Below, piece by piece: positions 8,935 through 17,636 of a stretch of DNA of 64,000 bases; positions within the stretch are counted from its first letter, which is position 1, and each line of letters begins with the position of its first letter. The stretch is taken from NCBI RefSeq assembly GCF_030929555.1, contig NZ_JAVFVT010000018.1, forward strand, positions 62,001-126,000, read 5' to 3'. The notes under the pieces are model-generated. The model was not told where the DNA came from and did not search any database. It was given only the letters and a program-made list of their open reading frames with translations. The translations under genes were made by a program, and so were the position numbers. The DNA comes from Paenibacillus sp. LHD-117 (GTDB taxonomy: Bacteria; Bacillota; Bacilli; Paenibacillales; Paenibacillaceae).

Positions 8935-8958
8935 TCCTCCCATGCGTCCGCGGCAAGC

Positions 8959-10155
8959 TCATTGTTTTGCGCTGGTGCCCGCATAATCCTCGGCCATCCC
9001 GATCAACAGCCTCGCGGAATACAGCATAGCCCTCTCGTCGAAGTCGAAGCGCGGATGGTGGTGGGGATACGTTGCGCCAGCCTCTGGATTGCCCGCTCCT
9101 ACGAACATAAAGCAGCCGGGCACTTTCTCCAAATAATACGAAAAATCTTCCGCGACGGTGAGCGGTTCGGCTTGCTCGACGCTTTCAGCGCCGAACAGCT
9201 CCGCGGCGACACGGAAGAACCGTCCCGCTTCCGCTTCGTCGTTCACGACGGGCGGGTATCCTATGCGGATGTCGTAACGACATGCCGCGCCGTACATCTC
9301 GCTCGTCTGCCGGACGACGGCTTCTAAGCGGTCATGGATCAACTTCCTTGTCCGTTCATCGAAGGAGCGAACCGTGCCCTTCATCTGGCATTTCTCCGCG
9401 ATGACGTTATTCGTGCTCCCTGCCTGGAAGGATCCGATCGTGACGACGGCCGGATGCAGCGGATTGACGTTGCGGCTGACGATCGTCTGTACGGCTTGTA
9501 CGATCGCCGAGCCTGCGATAATCGTATCGACGGTATGATGAGGCATGCCGCCGTGTCCGCCTTTCCCTTCGATATCGATGACGAATTCGTCCGCGGCGCT
9601 CATGAACGGACCGGGCCTTGACGCAACCGTGCCGTAAGGCAGCGGCGCCCATAGATGGACCCCATAGATGGCGTCAATTCCATCGATAGCCCCGTCCTTT
9701 ACCATCTCGATCGCGCCGCCCGGCGTCACTTCCTCCGCTGGCTGGAAGAGCAGTCTCCTCTCGCCGCGGAACTTGTCTCTGTTATTTAAGTAATAATCGG
9801 CTACCGCAAGCAGCGCCGAAGTGTGTCCGTCATGACCGCATGCATGCATGATGCCGGGCACCTTCGAGGCATAATCGCAGCTCTTCTCGTCCTGGATCGG
9901 CAGCCCGTCCATATCGGCTCGCAGCGCGATCGAGGGACCGTCGCCCATCCCCCTGATGGATGCCACGATGCCATGCCCGCCTACCCCTAGCTTCGTCTCG
10001 CAACCCATCTCCTGCAATTGGGAGGCGATCCACGACGAGGTTTCTTTCTCGCGGAATGACAGCTCGGGATATTGGTGCATATGTCTGCGCCAAGCGACCA
10101 TCTTCGCATACTGGCCATGAAGCATCTGCTCCGTATGCCGTCGTTCAATCGCCAT
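8959..10155 (-). CDS. M20-family amidohydrolase (N-acyl-amino-acid or hippurate hydrolase type)
   Basis: The 398-residue enzyme shows the M20D amidohydrolase pattern: RRHMHQYPELSF at the N-terminus, metal-binding IMHACGHDGHTSALL, FQPAEEVTPGG with the catalytic acid, and GGHGGMPHHTVD in the dimerisation domain. It should remove N-acyl groups from amino acids or related amides in the cytoplasm; the exact substrate is undetermined. The chosen ATG at 10155 has a GGGAGGGGG site; an in-frame start 24 bp upstream has none. No neighbour indicates a pathway. Confidence 0.88.
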   Translation of the reverse strand: MAIERRHTEQMLHGQYAKMVAWRRHMHQYPELSFREKETSSWIASQLQEMGCETKLGVGGHGIVASIRGMGDGPSIALRADMDGLPIQDEKSCDYASKVPGIMHACGHDGHTSALLAVADYYLNNRDKFRGERRLLFQPAEEVTPGGAIEMVKDGAIDGIDAIYGVHLWAPLPYGTVASRPGPFMSAADEFVIDIEGKGGHGGMPHHTVDTIIAGSAIVQAVQTIVSRNVNPLHPAVVTIGSFQAGSTNNVIAEKCQMKGTVRSFDERTRKLIHDRLEAVVRQTSEMYGAACRYDIRIGYPPVVNDEAEAGRFFRVAAELFGAESVEQAEPLTVAEDFSYYLEKVPGCFMFVGAGNPEAGATYPHHHPRFDFDERAMLYSARLLIGMAEDYAGTSAKQ

Positions 10156-10302
10156 CCTGATATCCCCCTCCCTGTTCAACGGTTCTTCTCACTCTAGTGT
10201 AGCAAGATCGCCGGAAATAAGGAAGACTTGCATCGCGATTCGGCGCGCCGCCATAATTCTCAAAAATGTCACGAACAACGGTTCATCCCGCCGGAGTAAG
10301 GG

Positions 10303-10331
10303 TTGCGCTCACTGGGGAAACATACTATCAT
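10303..10331 (+). promoter_or_regulatory. Candidate promoter for yugN-ftsW
   Basis: TTGCGC and TATCAT are spaced by 17 bp, about 48 bp before the yugN start. The match to the sigma-A consensus is moderate. Confidence 0.4.
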
Positions 10332-10378
10332 GAGAAAAGAATGTACAACTATGTCTTGTGAATTTGGGAGGAACAGAA

Positions 10379-10723
10379 ATGATTATTGAAAACTCCGGAT
10401 TAAACGGTGTTCAGAGCGAATTGCACCATCTGGACGATGCGGCTGACAAAGTCGGGTTCGTTCGTTGGCAATGGGAATATTATCGCGCTACATACGATTT
10501 GAAACTGACGGATCGCACGAGCGGCTCCGAATACTTCCTGCGCATCAATACGCGCGCCGTGGAAGGCAAGCTCGAGAATCCTCACACGGTTCTGAATATC
10601 GAAGCGGTTTACATCGGACGGGCTACATTCCCGCATGGCATGGAATACGAGTCGCCGATTCCGAAACATATCATGGAATCCGCCACGCAGCGTTTAGACC
10701 AACTTAAGAAACAACTTCTGTAA
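10379..10723 (+). CDS. yugN: YugN-like family protein
   Basis: The 114-residue protein matches the YugN-like family of Bacillales: a small cytosolic alpha/beta protein with a WQWEYYRATYDLKLTD strand pair and a YFLRINTRAVEGKLE block. Function is unknown. I use ATG 10379, five bases after the GGGAGGAA site, rather than a TTG 21 bp earlier. It lies 14 bp before ftsW on the same strand and probably shares its transcript. Confidence 0.82.
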   Translation: MIIENSGLNGVQSELHHLDDAADKVGFVRWQWEYYRATYDLKLTDRTSGSEYFLRINTRAVEGKLENPHTVLNIEAVYIGRATFPHGMEYESPIPKHIMESATQRLDQLKKQLL

Positions 10724-10737
10724 GAAGAGGGATCAGC

Positions 10738-11907
10738 ATGAAAGCAACGGGGAACGGTAGTCGAGGCAGGCCGGACTTTCTGCTGCTCATCATGACGCTG
10801 CTGCTCGTCGGCTTTGGACTTGTGATGGTGTTCAGCGCCAGCTCCGGAATCGCGGTAGTATCGCCGAAGTTCGGGAACGACGCGTTATATTTCACGAAAC
10901 GCCAGCTCGCTTTTGCTGGCCTAGGCATTATGATTATGCTGTTTATCATGAACCTGCGTTATCAGCTGTTCAAGCGCGGGTTTATTCTGCTTCTCGGACC
11001 CGTCCTGTTTATGCTGCTGGTCGTTCCTTTCGTCAGCGAAGAAATCAACGGCGCTCGTAGTTGGTTCGGCATTGGTTCGCTTGGCGTTCAGCCAACGGAA
11101 TTCGCTAAGCTGACGCTTATTCTGTACCTCGGCTCCCTGATCACCAAAAAAGAGGAGAAGTTCAGGGAGTTCAAACGCGGCTTGTTGCCCGTCATCCTTA
11201 TCGTTTGTTTCTTCTGCGGTCTCATCATGCTGCAGCCGGATCTAGGCTCTTGCATGGTGCTTGCAGCCTGCGCGACGGTCATGATTCTTGCGGGCGGCGC
11301 CAATCTGAAACAGATTATGTTGACTGGAACCGTCGCGGCGTTGGCAATTACCGTCATGGTCAGCTTATCGATGGCCATCGATCCGGATCCGTGGAACTAT
11401 CGGATCGAACGGTTCACCGCTTTTATGGATCCGATGGGCAACGCGCAGGACGGCGCGTTCCAGTTGATCTCGTCGCTGCAAGCGCTCGGTCATGGGGGAT
11501 TGACGGGAGCCGGATTCGGCGAGAGCGTCCAGAAGCTCCATTACTTGTCGTACGCGTACAACGATTTTATCTTCGCCGTCATTGCCGAAGAGTTCGGCTT
11601 CATCGGCAGCGCGCTGTTTTTGTTATTCTTCCTGCTGTTCCTGTGGCGGGGGTTGATCGTCGCGCTGCGATGCCCGGATTTGTACGGGACGGTGGTGGGC
11701 GTCGGCATCGTAGGCCTATTCGCGATCCAAGCCTTCATCAATATCGGCGGTGTTACCGCGACGATCCCGATAACGGGCGTCACGTTGCCGTTCATCAGCT
11801 ACGGCGGCTCTTCGATGCTTGTCTGTCTCATGTGCATGGGCGTCCTGCTGAGCATCTCCCGCGAGTCCAACCGGATAGCGGACAAAACCGACAAACCAAA
11901 ACGCTGA
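10738..11907 (+). CDS. ftsW: SEDS-family peptidoglycan polymerase FtsW
   Basis: The 389-residue integral membrane protein has about ten hydrophobic helices and the SEDS signatures: GARSWFGIGSLGVQPTEFAK in the first half and AYNDFIFAVIAEEFGFIG in the periplasmic/second half, followed by GVTLPFISYGGSS. SEDS proteins polymerise lipid II glycan strands; FtsW does so at the division septum with a class B PBP. FtsW is favoured over RodA by the DFIFAVIAEE segment and the placement near ylaN, as in B. subtilis. SpoVE is a close alternative. Confidence 0.85.
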   Translation: MKATGNGSRGRPDFLLLIMTLLLVGFGLVMVFSASSGIAVVSPKFGNDALYFTKRQLAFAGLGIMIMLFIMNLRYQLFKRGFILLLGPVLFMLLVVPFVSEEINGARSWFGIGSLGVQPTEFAKLTLILYLGSLITKKEEKFREFKRGLLPVILIVCFFCGLIMLQPDLGSCMVLAACATVMILAGGANLKQIMLTGTVAALAITVMVSLSMAIDPDPWNYRIERFTAFMDPMGNAQDGAFQLISSLQALGHGGLTGAGFGESVQKLHYLSYAYNDFIFAVIAEEFGFIGSALFLLFFLLFLWRGLIVALRCPDLYGTVVGVGIVGLFAIQAFINIGGVTATIPITGVTLPFISYGGSSMLVCLMCMGVLLSISRESNRIADKTDKPKR

Positions 11908-11950
11908 GGGAACTCTATCAGTGCGCTTCAGAAGTTTTATTTTAAACAAA

Positions 11951-11981
11951 AAGGCACTCTCCGCTAAACGGGAAGTGCCTT
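11951..11981. terminator. Bidirectional terminator between ftsW and the Asp23-like gene
   Basis: AAGGCACT pairs with AGTGCCTT, flanked by A-rich sequence on the left and a T-rich stretch on the right, so it can serve both convergent genes. Confidence 0.75.
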
Positions 11982-12001
11982 CTTTATTGGCAAATCATTC
12001 G

Positions 12002-12382
12002 TTATTTCAATCGTTGCTGAGGTTCATCCGGTTCTTCTTCCTTGAAAGCAACGCCTTCTACCTTCACGTTAACCTCTACGACCTGCAAGCCGGTCATGTT
12101 TTCGACCGATTCACGAACGTTCAGCTGAAGCTGCCGGCATACCTCTTGAATCGGGATTCCATAGTGGACAATAATCCGGAGATCGATTGCCGCTTCAAGC
12201 TGACCTACTTCGACCGATACGCCTTTCTGCGCGTTTTTGCCGCTGAGCCGCTTCGCAAGTCCTTCGGAGATCCCGCCGGACATGGCGGCAATGCCTGGCG
12301 TTTCAAGTGCTGCAAGTCCTGCTATAGTAGCTACTACGTCGTCAGAAATTCGGATGATGCCTGTTTGAAGATCCTCCGTCAT
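12002..12382 (-). CDS. Asp23/Gls24 family envelope stress protein
   Basis: The 126-residue protein has the Asp23/Gls24 domain over almost its full length, with IIRISDDVVATIAGLAALE, then the basic KRLSGKNAQKG turn and LRIIVHYGIPIQEVCRQLQ. These small cytosolic proteins line the membrane or associate with envelope-stress functions in Gram-positives. ATG 12382 fits GAGGAG with an 8-bp gap; a GTG at 12391 overlaps that site. It lies upstream of ftsW's end in convergent orientation and behind ylaN in the same direction, without a shared terminator between it and its own promoter region. Confidence 0.85.
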   Translation of the reverse strand: MTEDLQTGIIRISDDVVATIAGLAALETPGIAAMSGGISEGLAKRLSGKNAQKGVSVEVGQLEAAIDLRIIVHYGIPIQEVCRQLQLNVRESVENMTGLQVVEVNVKVEGVAFKEEEPDEPQQRLK

Positions 12383-12512
12383 GTCTATCACTCCTCAATT
12401 TACCATATATCTTTTATTGTAATGGAACGGCCGTTCCGAAGCAAGGCACGCCTTCAACAACCAATCAGCTATTGGCCGAATATCTTCTATTCGCATCATT
12501 CAACGCAAAAAA

Positions 12513-12530
12513 GCAGCCCCTAGAGGCTGC
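12513..12530 (-). terminator. Terminator overlapping the 3' end of ylaN
   Basis: GCAGCC and GGCTGC form a six-bp stem that includes the ylaN stop codon region, followed on the minus strand by six T residues. Confidence 0.7.
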
Positions 12531-12813
12531 CCTTCCGATCCAAAGCTTCATATAACACAGCCAGGTTGCGCTCCAACCTGCTGATAATGTCTTTGCCGGT
12601 CTGCTCTGCGATCAAGCCTGCCCGCGTGGCGAAGTCGACCTCTCGCGAGAATCCGTACATCTGCGTATCCAGTACTTCCTCGTACAACGGGCACTGACGA
12701 GTCGTCAGGTTCTCCATTTGCACTTCGATTAACTTCTCTATCTTACTTGCATCTTCCTGAAGAAGACGCAACGCTCTCTCCTGCAACTTATCAGCAACTT
12801 CCGGTGCGGACAT
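12520..12813 (-). CDS. ylaN: YlaN family protein (DUF1507)
   Basis: This 97-residue helical protein carries the family hallmark [20 protein letters not shown] (20 residues) and then [14 protein letters not shown]. In B. subtilis YlaN interacts with the iron regulator Fur and is needed for growth at low iron, acting as an anti-repressor when iron is limiting. The sequence is close to full length. The gene lies between an Asp23-like gene and the HPr-like gene, all on the minus strand but each with its own terminator. Confidence 0.9.
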   Translation of the reverse strand: MSAPEVADKLQERALRLLQEDASKIEKLIEVQMENLTTRQCPLYEEVLDTQMYGFSREVDFATRAGLIAEQTGKDIISRLERNLAVLYEALDRKGSL

Positions 12814-12901
12814 GCTTCTCCCCCCTGTGCGTCTTGCCTCCAGCTTCTATACCTTTTATATTAGACGAAATCACTGGAATACACAAGGACAAAACAGAAA
12901 A

Positions 12902-12927
12902 GCGCCCCTTCCTCGCGGAAGAAGCGC
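12902..12927 (-). terminator. Terminator after the HPr-like gene
   Basis: An 11-bp stem with G-T pairs and a four-base loop, read on the minus strand, is followed by four T residues. It begins about 20 bp past the stop codon. Confidence 0.65.
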
Positions 12928-12948
12928 CGGGCTTGCATGTATCGGATC

Positions 12949-13191
12949 TTAATCCGAAATAACCGTTACGTTAAGGTTATGTTTCGCGAACACGTCTGCC
13001 ATTGCTTTCTTCGCTTCCTCGGCGTCTGGACCGTGAACGTGTAGTTCGTAGGAATGACCGCCGACCAAAGTCGTGAACAGACCCAGGATACTTTTCACAT
13101 CGATATATTTGCTTTCGGCTTGTAATACGATCGAAGAAGTGAATTGGCTAGCCGTTTGGGAAATTTCTACAATTGCTGCGTTGTTGGACAT
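12949..13191 (-). CDS. Degenerate HPr-like protein lacking the His15 segment
   Basis: The 80-residue protein aligns without gaps to HPr from QTASQFTSSIVLQ through YIDVKSILGLFTTL, where KSILG matches the KSIMG of HPr around regulatory Ser46. The N-terminus is only 11 residues before QTAS, so strand 1 and the active-site loop with His15 are absent. It cannot act as a PTS phosphocarrier in the normal way; a Crh-like regulatory role through the serine is possible but inferred. A GGAGGG site seven bases before the ATG argues against a missed longer start. Confidence 0.75.
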   Translation of the reverse strand: MSNNAAIVEISQTASQFTSSIVLQAESKYIDVKSILGLFTTLVGGHSYELHVHGPDAEEAKKAMADVFAKHNLNVTVISD

Positions 13192-13287
13192 GGGCGATCC
13201 CTCCAGTTGGATTAGTAAAGCTTTCCTTTGTCACAATGATACTCTGAAACGTAACATCCATCAAGAGGGCTGGAGAAAAAAACGCTT

Positions 13288-13308
13288 CATTTGCAATTAT
13301 TTCAAATG
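13288..13308 (-). terminator. Weak terminator overlapping the 3' end of the M29 gene
   Basis: CATTTG and CAAATG form a six-bp stem spanning the stop codon; on the minus strand it is followed, after AAGCG, by seven T residues. Confidence 0.5.
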
Positions 13309-14412
13309 ATCCGGGTTTAATCCTTCCAGCTCCGGTACGACAAACAATCCGTCCTTGCGAATGAGTACGTCGTCGAAATAGATCTCTCCGCCACCGTATT
13401 CCGGGCGCTGAATGAGCACGAGATCCCAGTGGACGGAGGAACGATTCCCGTTGTCCGTCTCTTCGTACGCCTGGCCCGGCGTAAAATGAAGGCTGCCGGC
13501 AATCTTCTCGTCGAAGAGAATGTCGTTCATCGGGTGAAGAATGTACGGATTAAAACCGATAGCGAATTCGCCGATATAACGGGATCCTTCATCCGTATCC
13601 AATATCTCGTTCAGACGCGCGGTATCGTTGCTCTCCGCCTTGACGATTCGGCCGTTCTCGAACGTGAACGAAATGTTCTGGAACGTTGTGCCGGAATAAA
13701 CGCTCGGCGAGTTGTACGTAATCGTGCCGTTCACGGAATCGCGTACCGGCGCGGAGAACACCTCCCCGTCCGGAATGTTGCGATGACCGGAGCATTTCTT
13801 CGAGCCAATGCCTTTAATCGAGAACGTCAAATCGGTGCCTGGCGAGACGATGCGCACCCGATCCGTACGGTTCATCAGCTTCTGAAGCGGATCCATGGCC
13901 TCCTCCATCTTGGAGTAATCCAGGTTGCAGACGTCGAAGTAGAAGTCCTCGAACGCTTCCGTGCTCATTTTGGCTAGCTGAGCCATGGATGGATTCGGGT
14001 AACGAAGGACCACCCATTTCGTTTTTTTCACGCGCTGCTCCATATGTACGGGGTTGCGATGAATCTTTTCATACAGCTTCATGTTCGCGTCGGGCACGTC
14101 GGAGAGATCGTTTGCATTGTCGCCGGAGCGGACGCCTATGTAGGCCTGCATGTTTTTCATTCGTTCGAGGTCAAGCTTCGCCCACAGCTCAAGCTGCTCT
14201 TGTGTCACGTGCATTAGCATCGTCCTCAGGACGGAACGGTCGCTGGACTCCACGAACGGTCTTCCGCCTCGTTTGGCGACTTCTTCGATCAAACATTTGG
14301 TCAACTCGCGCTCGCTGCCGATCATATCAATAAGGACGTTCTCGCCGGGCTGAACGTCTACCGAATACTGGACTAAATTTTGGGCCAGCTTCTGCAATCT
14401 GGGGTCTCGCAT
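13297..14412 (-). CDS. M29-family metalloaminopeptidase
   Basis: The 371-residue protein belongs to the M29 thermophilic aminopeptidase family (AmpS/aminopeptidase T), cytosolic two-metal exopeptidases that release N-terminal residues. Family signatures include YSVDVQPGENVLID near the start, FENGRIVKAESN, and the metal-binding C-terminal part with IGEFAIGFNP, GSLHFTPGQAYEETDNG and SSVHWDLV. The length is slightly short of the roughly 410 residues common in the family. It has no clear operon partner. Confidence 0.9.
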   Translation of the reverse strand: MRDPRLQKLAQNLVQYSVDVQPGENVLIDMIGSERELTKCLIEEVAKRGGRPFVESSDRSVLRTMLMHVTQEQLELWAKLDLERMKNMQAYIGVRSGDNANDLSDVPDANMKLYEKIHRNPVHMEQRVKKTKWVVLRYPNPSMAQLAKMSTEAFEDFYFDVCNLDYSKMEEAMDPLQKLMNRTDRVRIVSPGTDLTFSIKGIGSKKCSGHRNIPDGEVFSAPVRDSVNGTITYNSPSVYSGTTFQNISFTFENGRIVKAESNDTARLNEILDTDEGSRYIGEFAIGFNPYILHPMNDILFDEKIAGSLHFTPGQAYEETDNGNRSSVHWDLVLIQRPEYGGGEIYFDDVLIRKDGLFVVPELEGLNPDHLK

Positions 14413-14494
14413 TCGTATATCTGCTCCTTCATGATTGGGTTCGCCGGGCGGATCGCGCCGCGGCCTCTCTTCTTCATCCTAACATGATTCCTTT

Positions 14495-15232
14495 CTATTG
14501 CACAGAACCGTCCACGGAACCTTCGAACTTCTGGAAGCGCACGGATGTTTGACGCGACTCCTTGACCGGCCTGCCGTTTCGCGTATAGGCGAAGCTCGTC
14601 GTTTCCTCCATTTTGAGAGGGAGCAACCGTTGTTTATCGATGACGATCTCGTAATGGGCCGTCGCTTGAAGCCGGGACAGCATCTCCTCCAGCTCCGCCT
14701 TCGATTGTTCTACGATCCGCCTCTTGCCCGCTGACGCGTTCGACGACTCGATAGGACCGCCCGCGACGTCATTGAATTGCTGCCTTAGCAGACCGTCCCA
14801 ACGTTCGGTCGTTACTTTCGGCAGCTCGTCGACTCGGATCGTCAACGTCTTGTCTGAGCCAGTCTCCGATTCCATTACTCCCTCGCGGACGATCTTGACG
14901 CCGGCATTCGATTGATTCAGCTTGGATAATACCTCGACCGGATTCCAGCTAATCGGATCCTTCTCATCTGACTGGATCGTTAATTGATGATGATTGACGA
15001 CTTTGCCTTCGAACATTTGCGGTTTGAACATGACGCCTTCGTCCATGCCCATGCTCAGCGATCCTGTAAAATGATATTGATCCATCGCCGCAAGTCCGGA
15101 GTAGGATAACGACAGCCATTCCTTCGGCGTCCTTGTATCTGCACCTGCCGCGCAGCCGGATATCGTATACAGCGCTAGAATCCACGCCAGGAACGAAACC
15201 GGCAATAATTTGCGTCTTCCCTTCAGCCTCAT
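14495..15232 (-). CDS. Predicted lipoprotein, 245 residues
   Basis: I do not recognise the family. A basic N-terminus, a hydrophobic stretch and a cysteine at position 27 in YTISGC indicate a lipoprotein on the outer face of the membrane. The remainder has LolA/LppX-like features: alternating beta-type segments such as YHFTGSLSMG, HHQLTIQ and HYEIVIDKQRLLPLKME, suggesting an open beta barrel. The ATG at 15232 has GGGAGG with a seven-base gap; a GTG-initiated longer version starts inside that site. It is between the diguanylate cyclase and the aminopeptidase. Confidence 0.75.
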   Translation of the reverse strand: MRLKGRRKLLPVSFLAWILALYTISGCAAGADTRTPKEWLSLSYSGLAAMDQYHFTGSLSMGMDEGVMFKPQMFEGKVVNHHQLTIQSDEKDPISWNPVEVLSKLNQSNAGVKIVREGVMESETGSDKTLTIRVDELPKVTTERWDGLLRQQFNDVAGGPIESSNASAGKRRIVEQSKAELEEMLSRLQATAHYEIVIDKQRLLPLKMEETTSFAYTRNGRPVKESRQTSVRFQKFEGSVDGSVQ

Positions 15233-15320
15233 GGTCATTCCTCCCACATTTTCCGCTCTTGCCTCTAGCGTCCCAATTTCGAAGAGCCGTTATTCCAAAA
15301 ACGATTGCCAGTGCCAAGAC

Positions 15321-15351
15321 AAAAAAGAACGCCCACGAGGCGTTCTTTTTT
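15321..15351 (-). terminator. Terminator downstream of the diguanylate cyclase
   Basis: A 13-bp stem (AAAAAAGAACGCC with its complement) and a five-base loop are flanked by A and T runs, so it could work in both directions. It lies 14 bp past the minus-strand GGDEF gene. Confidence 0.85.
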
Positions 15352-15365
15352 CTTTAAATGATGAT

Positions 15366-17267
15366 TTAAGAATGACTGCCGACGATAATGCAGTTCCTAC
15401 CTTTGTTCTTCGCTTCATACAACGCCATATCCGCCCTATAGAACAACGATTCGACGCTGACCTTATCTTGATCGAACGTCCACTCGGAGACGCCGCAGGA
15501 GACCGTCACGGTCGGCTCCGTCTCCTCGGCGACTTGTTTGCGGATACGTTCCGCAATGCGAAGCGCAAGCTCCGTACGCACGCCGGGCAAATAAATCGCG
15601 AGCTCCTCTCCGCCCCATCTGGCCGCGATATCGTCTTGCCGAATCGCACCCGAGACGATGCGGCTCACTTGAACGAGGATTCGGTCGCCCACTTGATGGC
15701 CGTACGTATCGTTCACCCGTTTGAAATAATCGATATCAACGAGAATAAGCGACCCGAACGGATCTTTGCGCTGACGGCGCTGGATCTGCTCGTCCAAATA
15801 GTGCCGCGCGTGCAGCCCTGTCAGATTGTCGGTGATGACCATTCTTCTCACCTCGGCATGCAGGGATGCGTTCGTAACCGCGAGACCGATGTGGGTGCTC
15901 ATCACTTGCAGCAGTTTATAATTCTCGTACGAGAAGAAGTTCTGAAGCTTGTGCGTGACCAGAATGACGCCGACGACTTCACCGTCCACGAAGATGGGCG
16001 CGGCAATCAAGGAGCGCGAGCCCGTATTGTCCATGAGCTTCGAAGAGACGACTCTTGTGTTCCAATAATCGGATATAATAAGCGGTTCCTTCGTTCGATA
16101 GATCATGCCGCAAAAACCGTATTCCGGCGAAAACGTCTCGCTCGCCATCGAAGGGATGTTGCTGGACTTCACTTCGAATAGTCCCTTCTCGGCATTCAAT
16201 TGAAGCACGCAGCAATAGTCGGCGTCAAAAATCGTCAGCAGCTCGCTCGTCGCGAACTGGAAAATTTCCTTGAGCCGAAGCGATTGGTTCAGCCGCTTCG
16301 TCATCTCGTTAATAAGGCGGAGCTCGTTAATGAGCAGATTGGATTGCTCGTAAAGCTTCGCGTTCTCGAATGCCGACCCCGCCGTGTCCGCGAGCAGCAG
16401 GAACGCCGGCAGATCCAGGTCGTCGCTCTGCTTGCCGGAGCCCATGGAAATGCATAATACCCCGTATGCGGCTTGTTTGCCGGACAGCGGGATTGCGATG
16501 CGCGTATTCCCGTCCCGGTCTTTCTCCGTCGCGGGGTTGCCGTCGAGAAAAGCCTTCGCGACGATGTCGTGTGCCGTATTTTTGAAGACGAGCGGCCTCA
16601 CTCTCGCATCGCCGTCCACATAGTCTTGAGAAAGATAGAGATGTACCTCCGAATGAGGATACAAGGTTTCCAAACTGCGCAGCAGCTCGTTTAATACCGA
16701 AGTCACGTCAATCTGGTCGTACAGCCGCTTGGCGGCAAGGAATAAGGCATCCCGCCTGTTCGCTTCGCGGTCGTTCCGCTGCTGCTCAAGCAGAATATCC
16801 TTCACGTACACCTGCTCGAAGCTCCTATAGAAGCAGCTCCGATAATGCAAGGTATGCGCCTGAAGCTCGCCTTCCGAAGTCGTTGCACCCTCGGGCGCAA
16901 CGTAGGCGAACACAGCGAGCAGCGTCTTGCTCTTGCGCCGGAAGATCGGAATCGCGGCGATTAGCAAGGAACCCGTCCGCGCGTAATAAGGCGCTTCATC
17001 GGCCATCGCGTTCCGTACCGCATGCAAGGCGGCTTCCCCGATCACTTGTTTGGTTGCAAAATCATCTACGCCTGCCGTGTCATGGCATATCGCATCCTTG
17101 CCGTAAATTCCGTACAAACCGTTACGGAAAGCCGGCAAACCTGCGGCCTCGGCGCTCCATTCAAGGAAGCTCTCCTTTAATAAAGCAGGAAGATAAGGCT
17201 CGTCCGCATCGTGAATATCTTCATTGGCAAACCAGATCGAATGGTTTCCCTTCCGGTTATTGTCCAT
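15366..17267 (-). CDS. GAF-GGDEF diguanylate cyclase
   Basis: The protein of about 633 residues makes the second messenger c-di-GMP from GTP. The C-terminal GGDEF domain (about 475-633) has the active-site sequence RWGGEELAIYLPG and, five residues before GGEEL, the RQDD product-inhibition (I-site) motif, so it should be active and feedback-regulated. A clear GAF domain lies at about 310-465; the N-terminal 300 residues hold a second, more divergent GAF-like sensor. No membrane helices are visible. ATG 17267 has an AAGGTG-like site; an in-frame start at 17360 is possible but falls in AT-rich sequence. Confidence 0.87.
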   Translation of the reverse strand: MDNNRKGNHSIWFANEDIHDADEPYLPALLKESFLEWSAEAAGLPAFRNGLYGIYGKDAICHDTAGVDDFATKQVIGEAALHAVRNAMADEAPYYARTGSLLIAAIPIFRRKSKTLLAVFAYVAPEGATTSEGELQAHTLHYRSCFYRSFEQVYVKDILLEQQRNDREANRRDALFLAAKRLYDQIDVTSVLNELLRSLETLYPHSEVHLYLSQDYVDGDARVRPLVFKNTAHDIVAKAFLDGNPATEKDRDGNTRIAIPLSGKQAAYGVLCISMGSGKQSDDLDLPAFLLLADTAGSAFENAKLYEQSNLLINELRLINEMTKRLNQSLRLKEIFQFATSELLTIFDADYCCVLQLNAEKGLFEVKSSNIPSMASETFSPEYGFCGMIYRTKEPLIISDYWNTRVVSSKLMDNTGSRSLIAAPIFVDGEVVGVILVTHKLQNFFSYENYKLLQVMSTHIGLAVTNASLHAEVRRMVITDNLTGLHARHYLDEQIQRRQRKDPFGSLILVDIDYFKRVNDTYGHQVGDRILVQVSRIVSGAIRQDDIAARWGGEELAIYLPGVRTELALRIAERIRKQVAEETEPTVTVSCGVSEWTFDQDKVSVESLFYRADMALYEAKNKGRNCIIVGSHS

Positions 17268-17430
17268 GCAGCACCTTACCCTTCCTCTGTCTAGCAGGGA
17301 AATGAGCTTTCTAATTCTATCAACATCATACTTTATTTTTATGATTTTTGCACTAACCATTCCATTTTTTATAGGACTTTAGCCGCTTTTTGCGAATTCC
17401 CGGAAAAAGAATCTCGGCACACAATCTTTC

Positions 17431-17458
17431 TTGACTTTTCCGCTATACATCATATAAT
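17431..17458 (+). promoter_or_regulatory. Promoter of rpsD
   Basis: TTGACT and a perfect TATAAT are separated by 16 bp. It lies about 180 bp upstream of the rpsD start, leaving a long untranslated leader. Confidence 0.75.
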
Positions 17459-17464
17459 ATTAAT

Positions 17465-17636
17465 TGTTGAAAACATGGGCGTACGGTTTTGTGTCACCCT
17501 CAGGAATAAGGTTCACTGGTAGGCCAGCGGCTGAAGTGCTTATCAGGGACGAGCAACGTCTTGTCCGATGAACGTTATACCGCGAAACACAACCCCATTC
17601 TCAAAATTTACTTTGATGAAGGAGTTAACACGACGC
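17465..17636 (+). promoter_or_regulatory. rpsD 5' leader, candidate S4 autoregulatory RNA
   Basis: About 170 nt separate the promoter from the rpsD ATG. The leader contains several potential helices, including GGACGAG with CTTGTCC around 17546-17573. In B. subtilis the rpsD leader binds ribosomal protein S4 and represses translation; the position and length fit such an element, but the specific pseudoknot was not modelled here. No other gene lies between 17268 and 17636. Confidence 0.5.
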
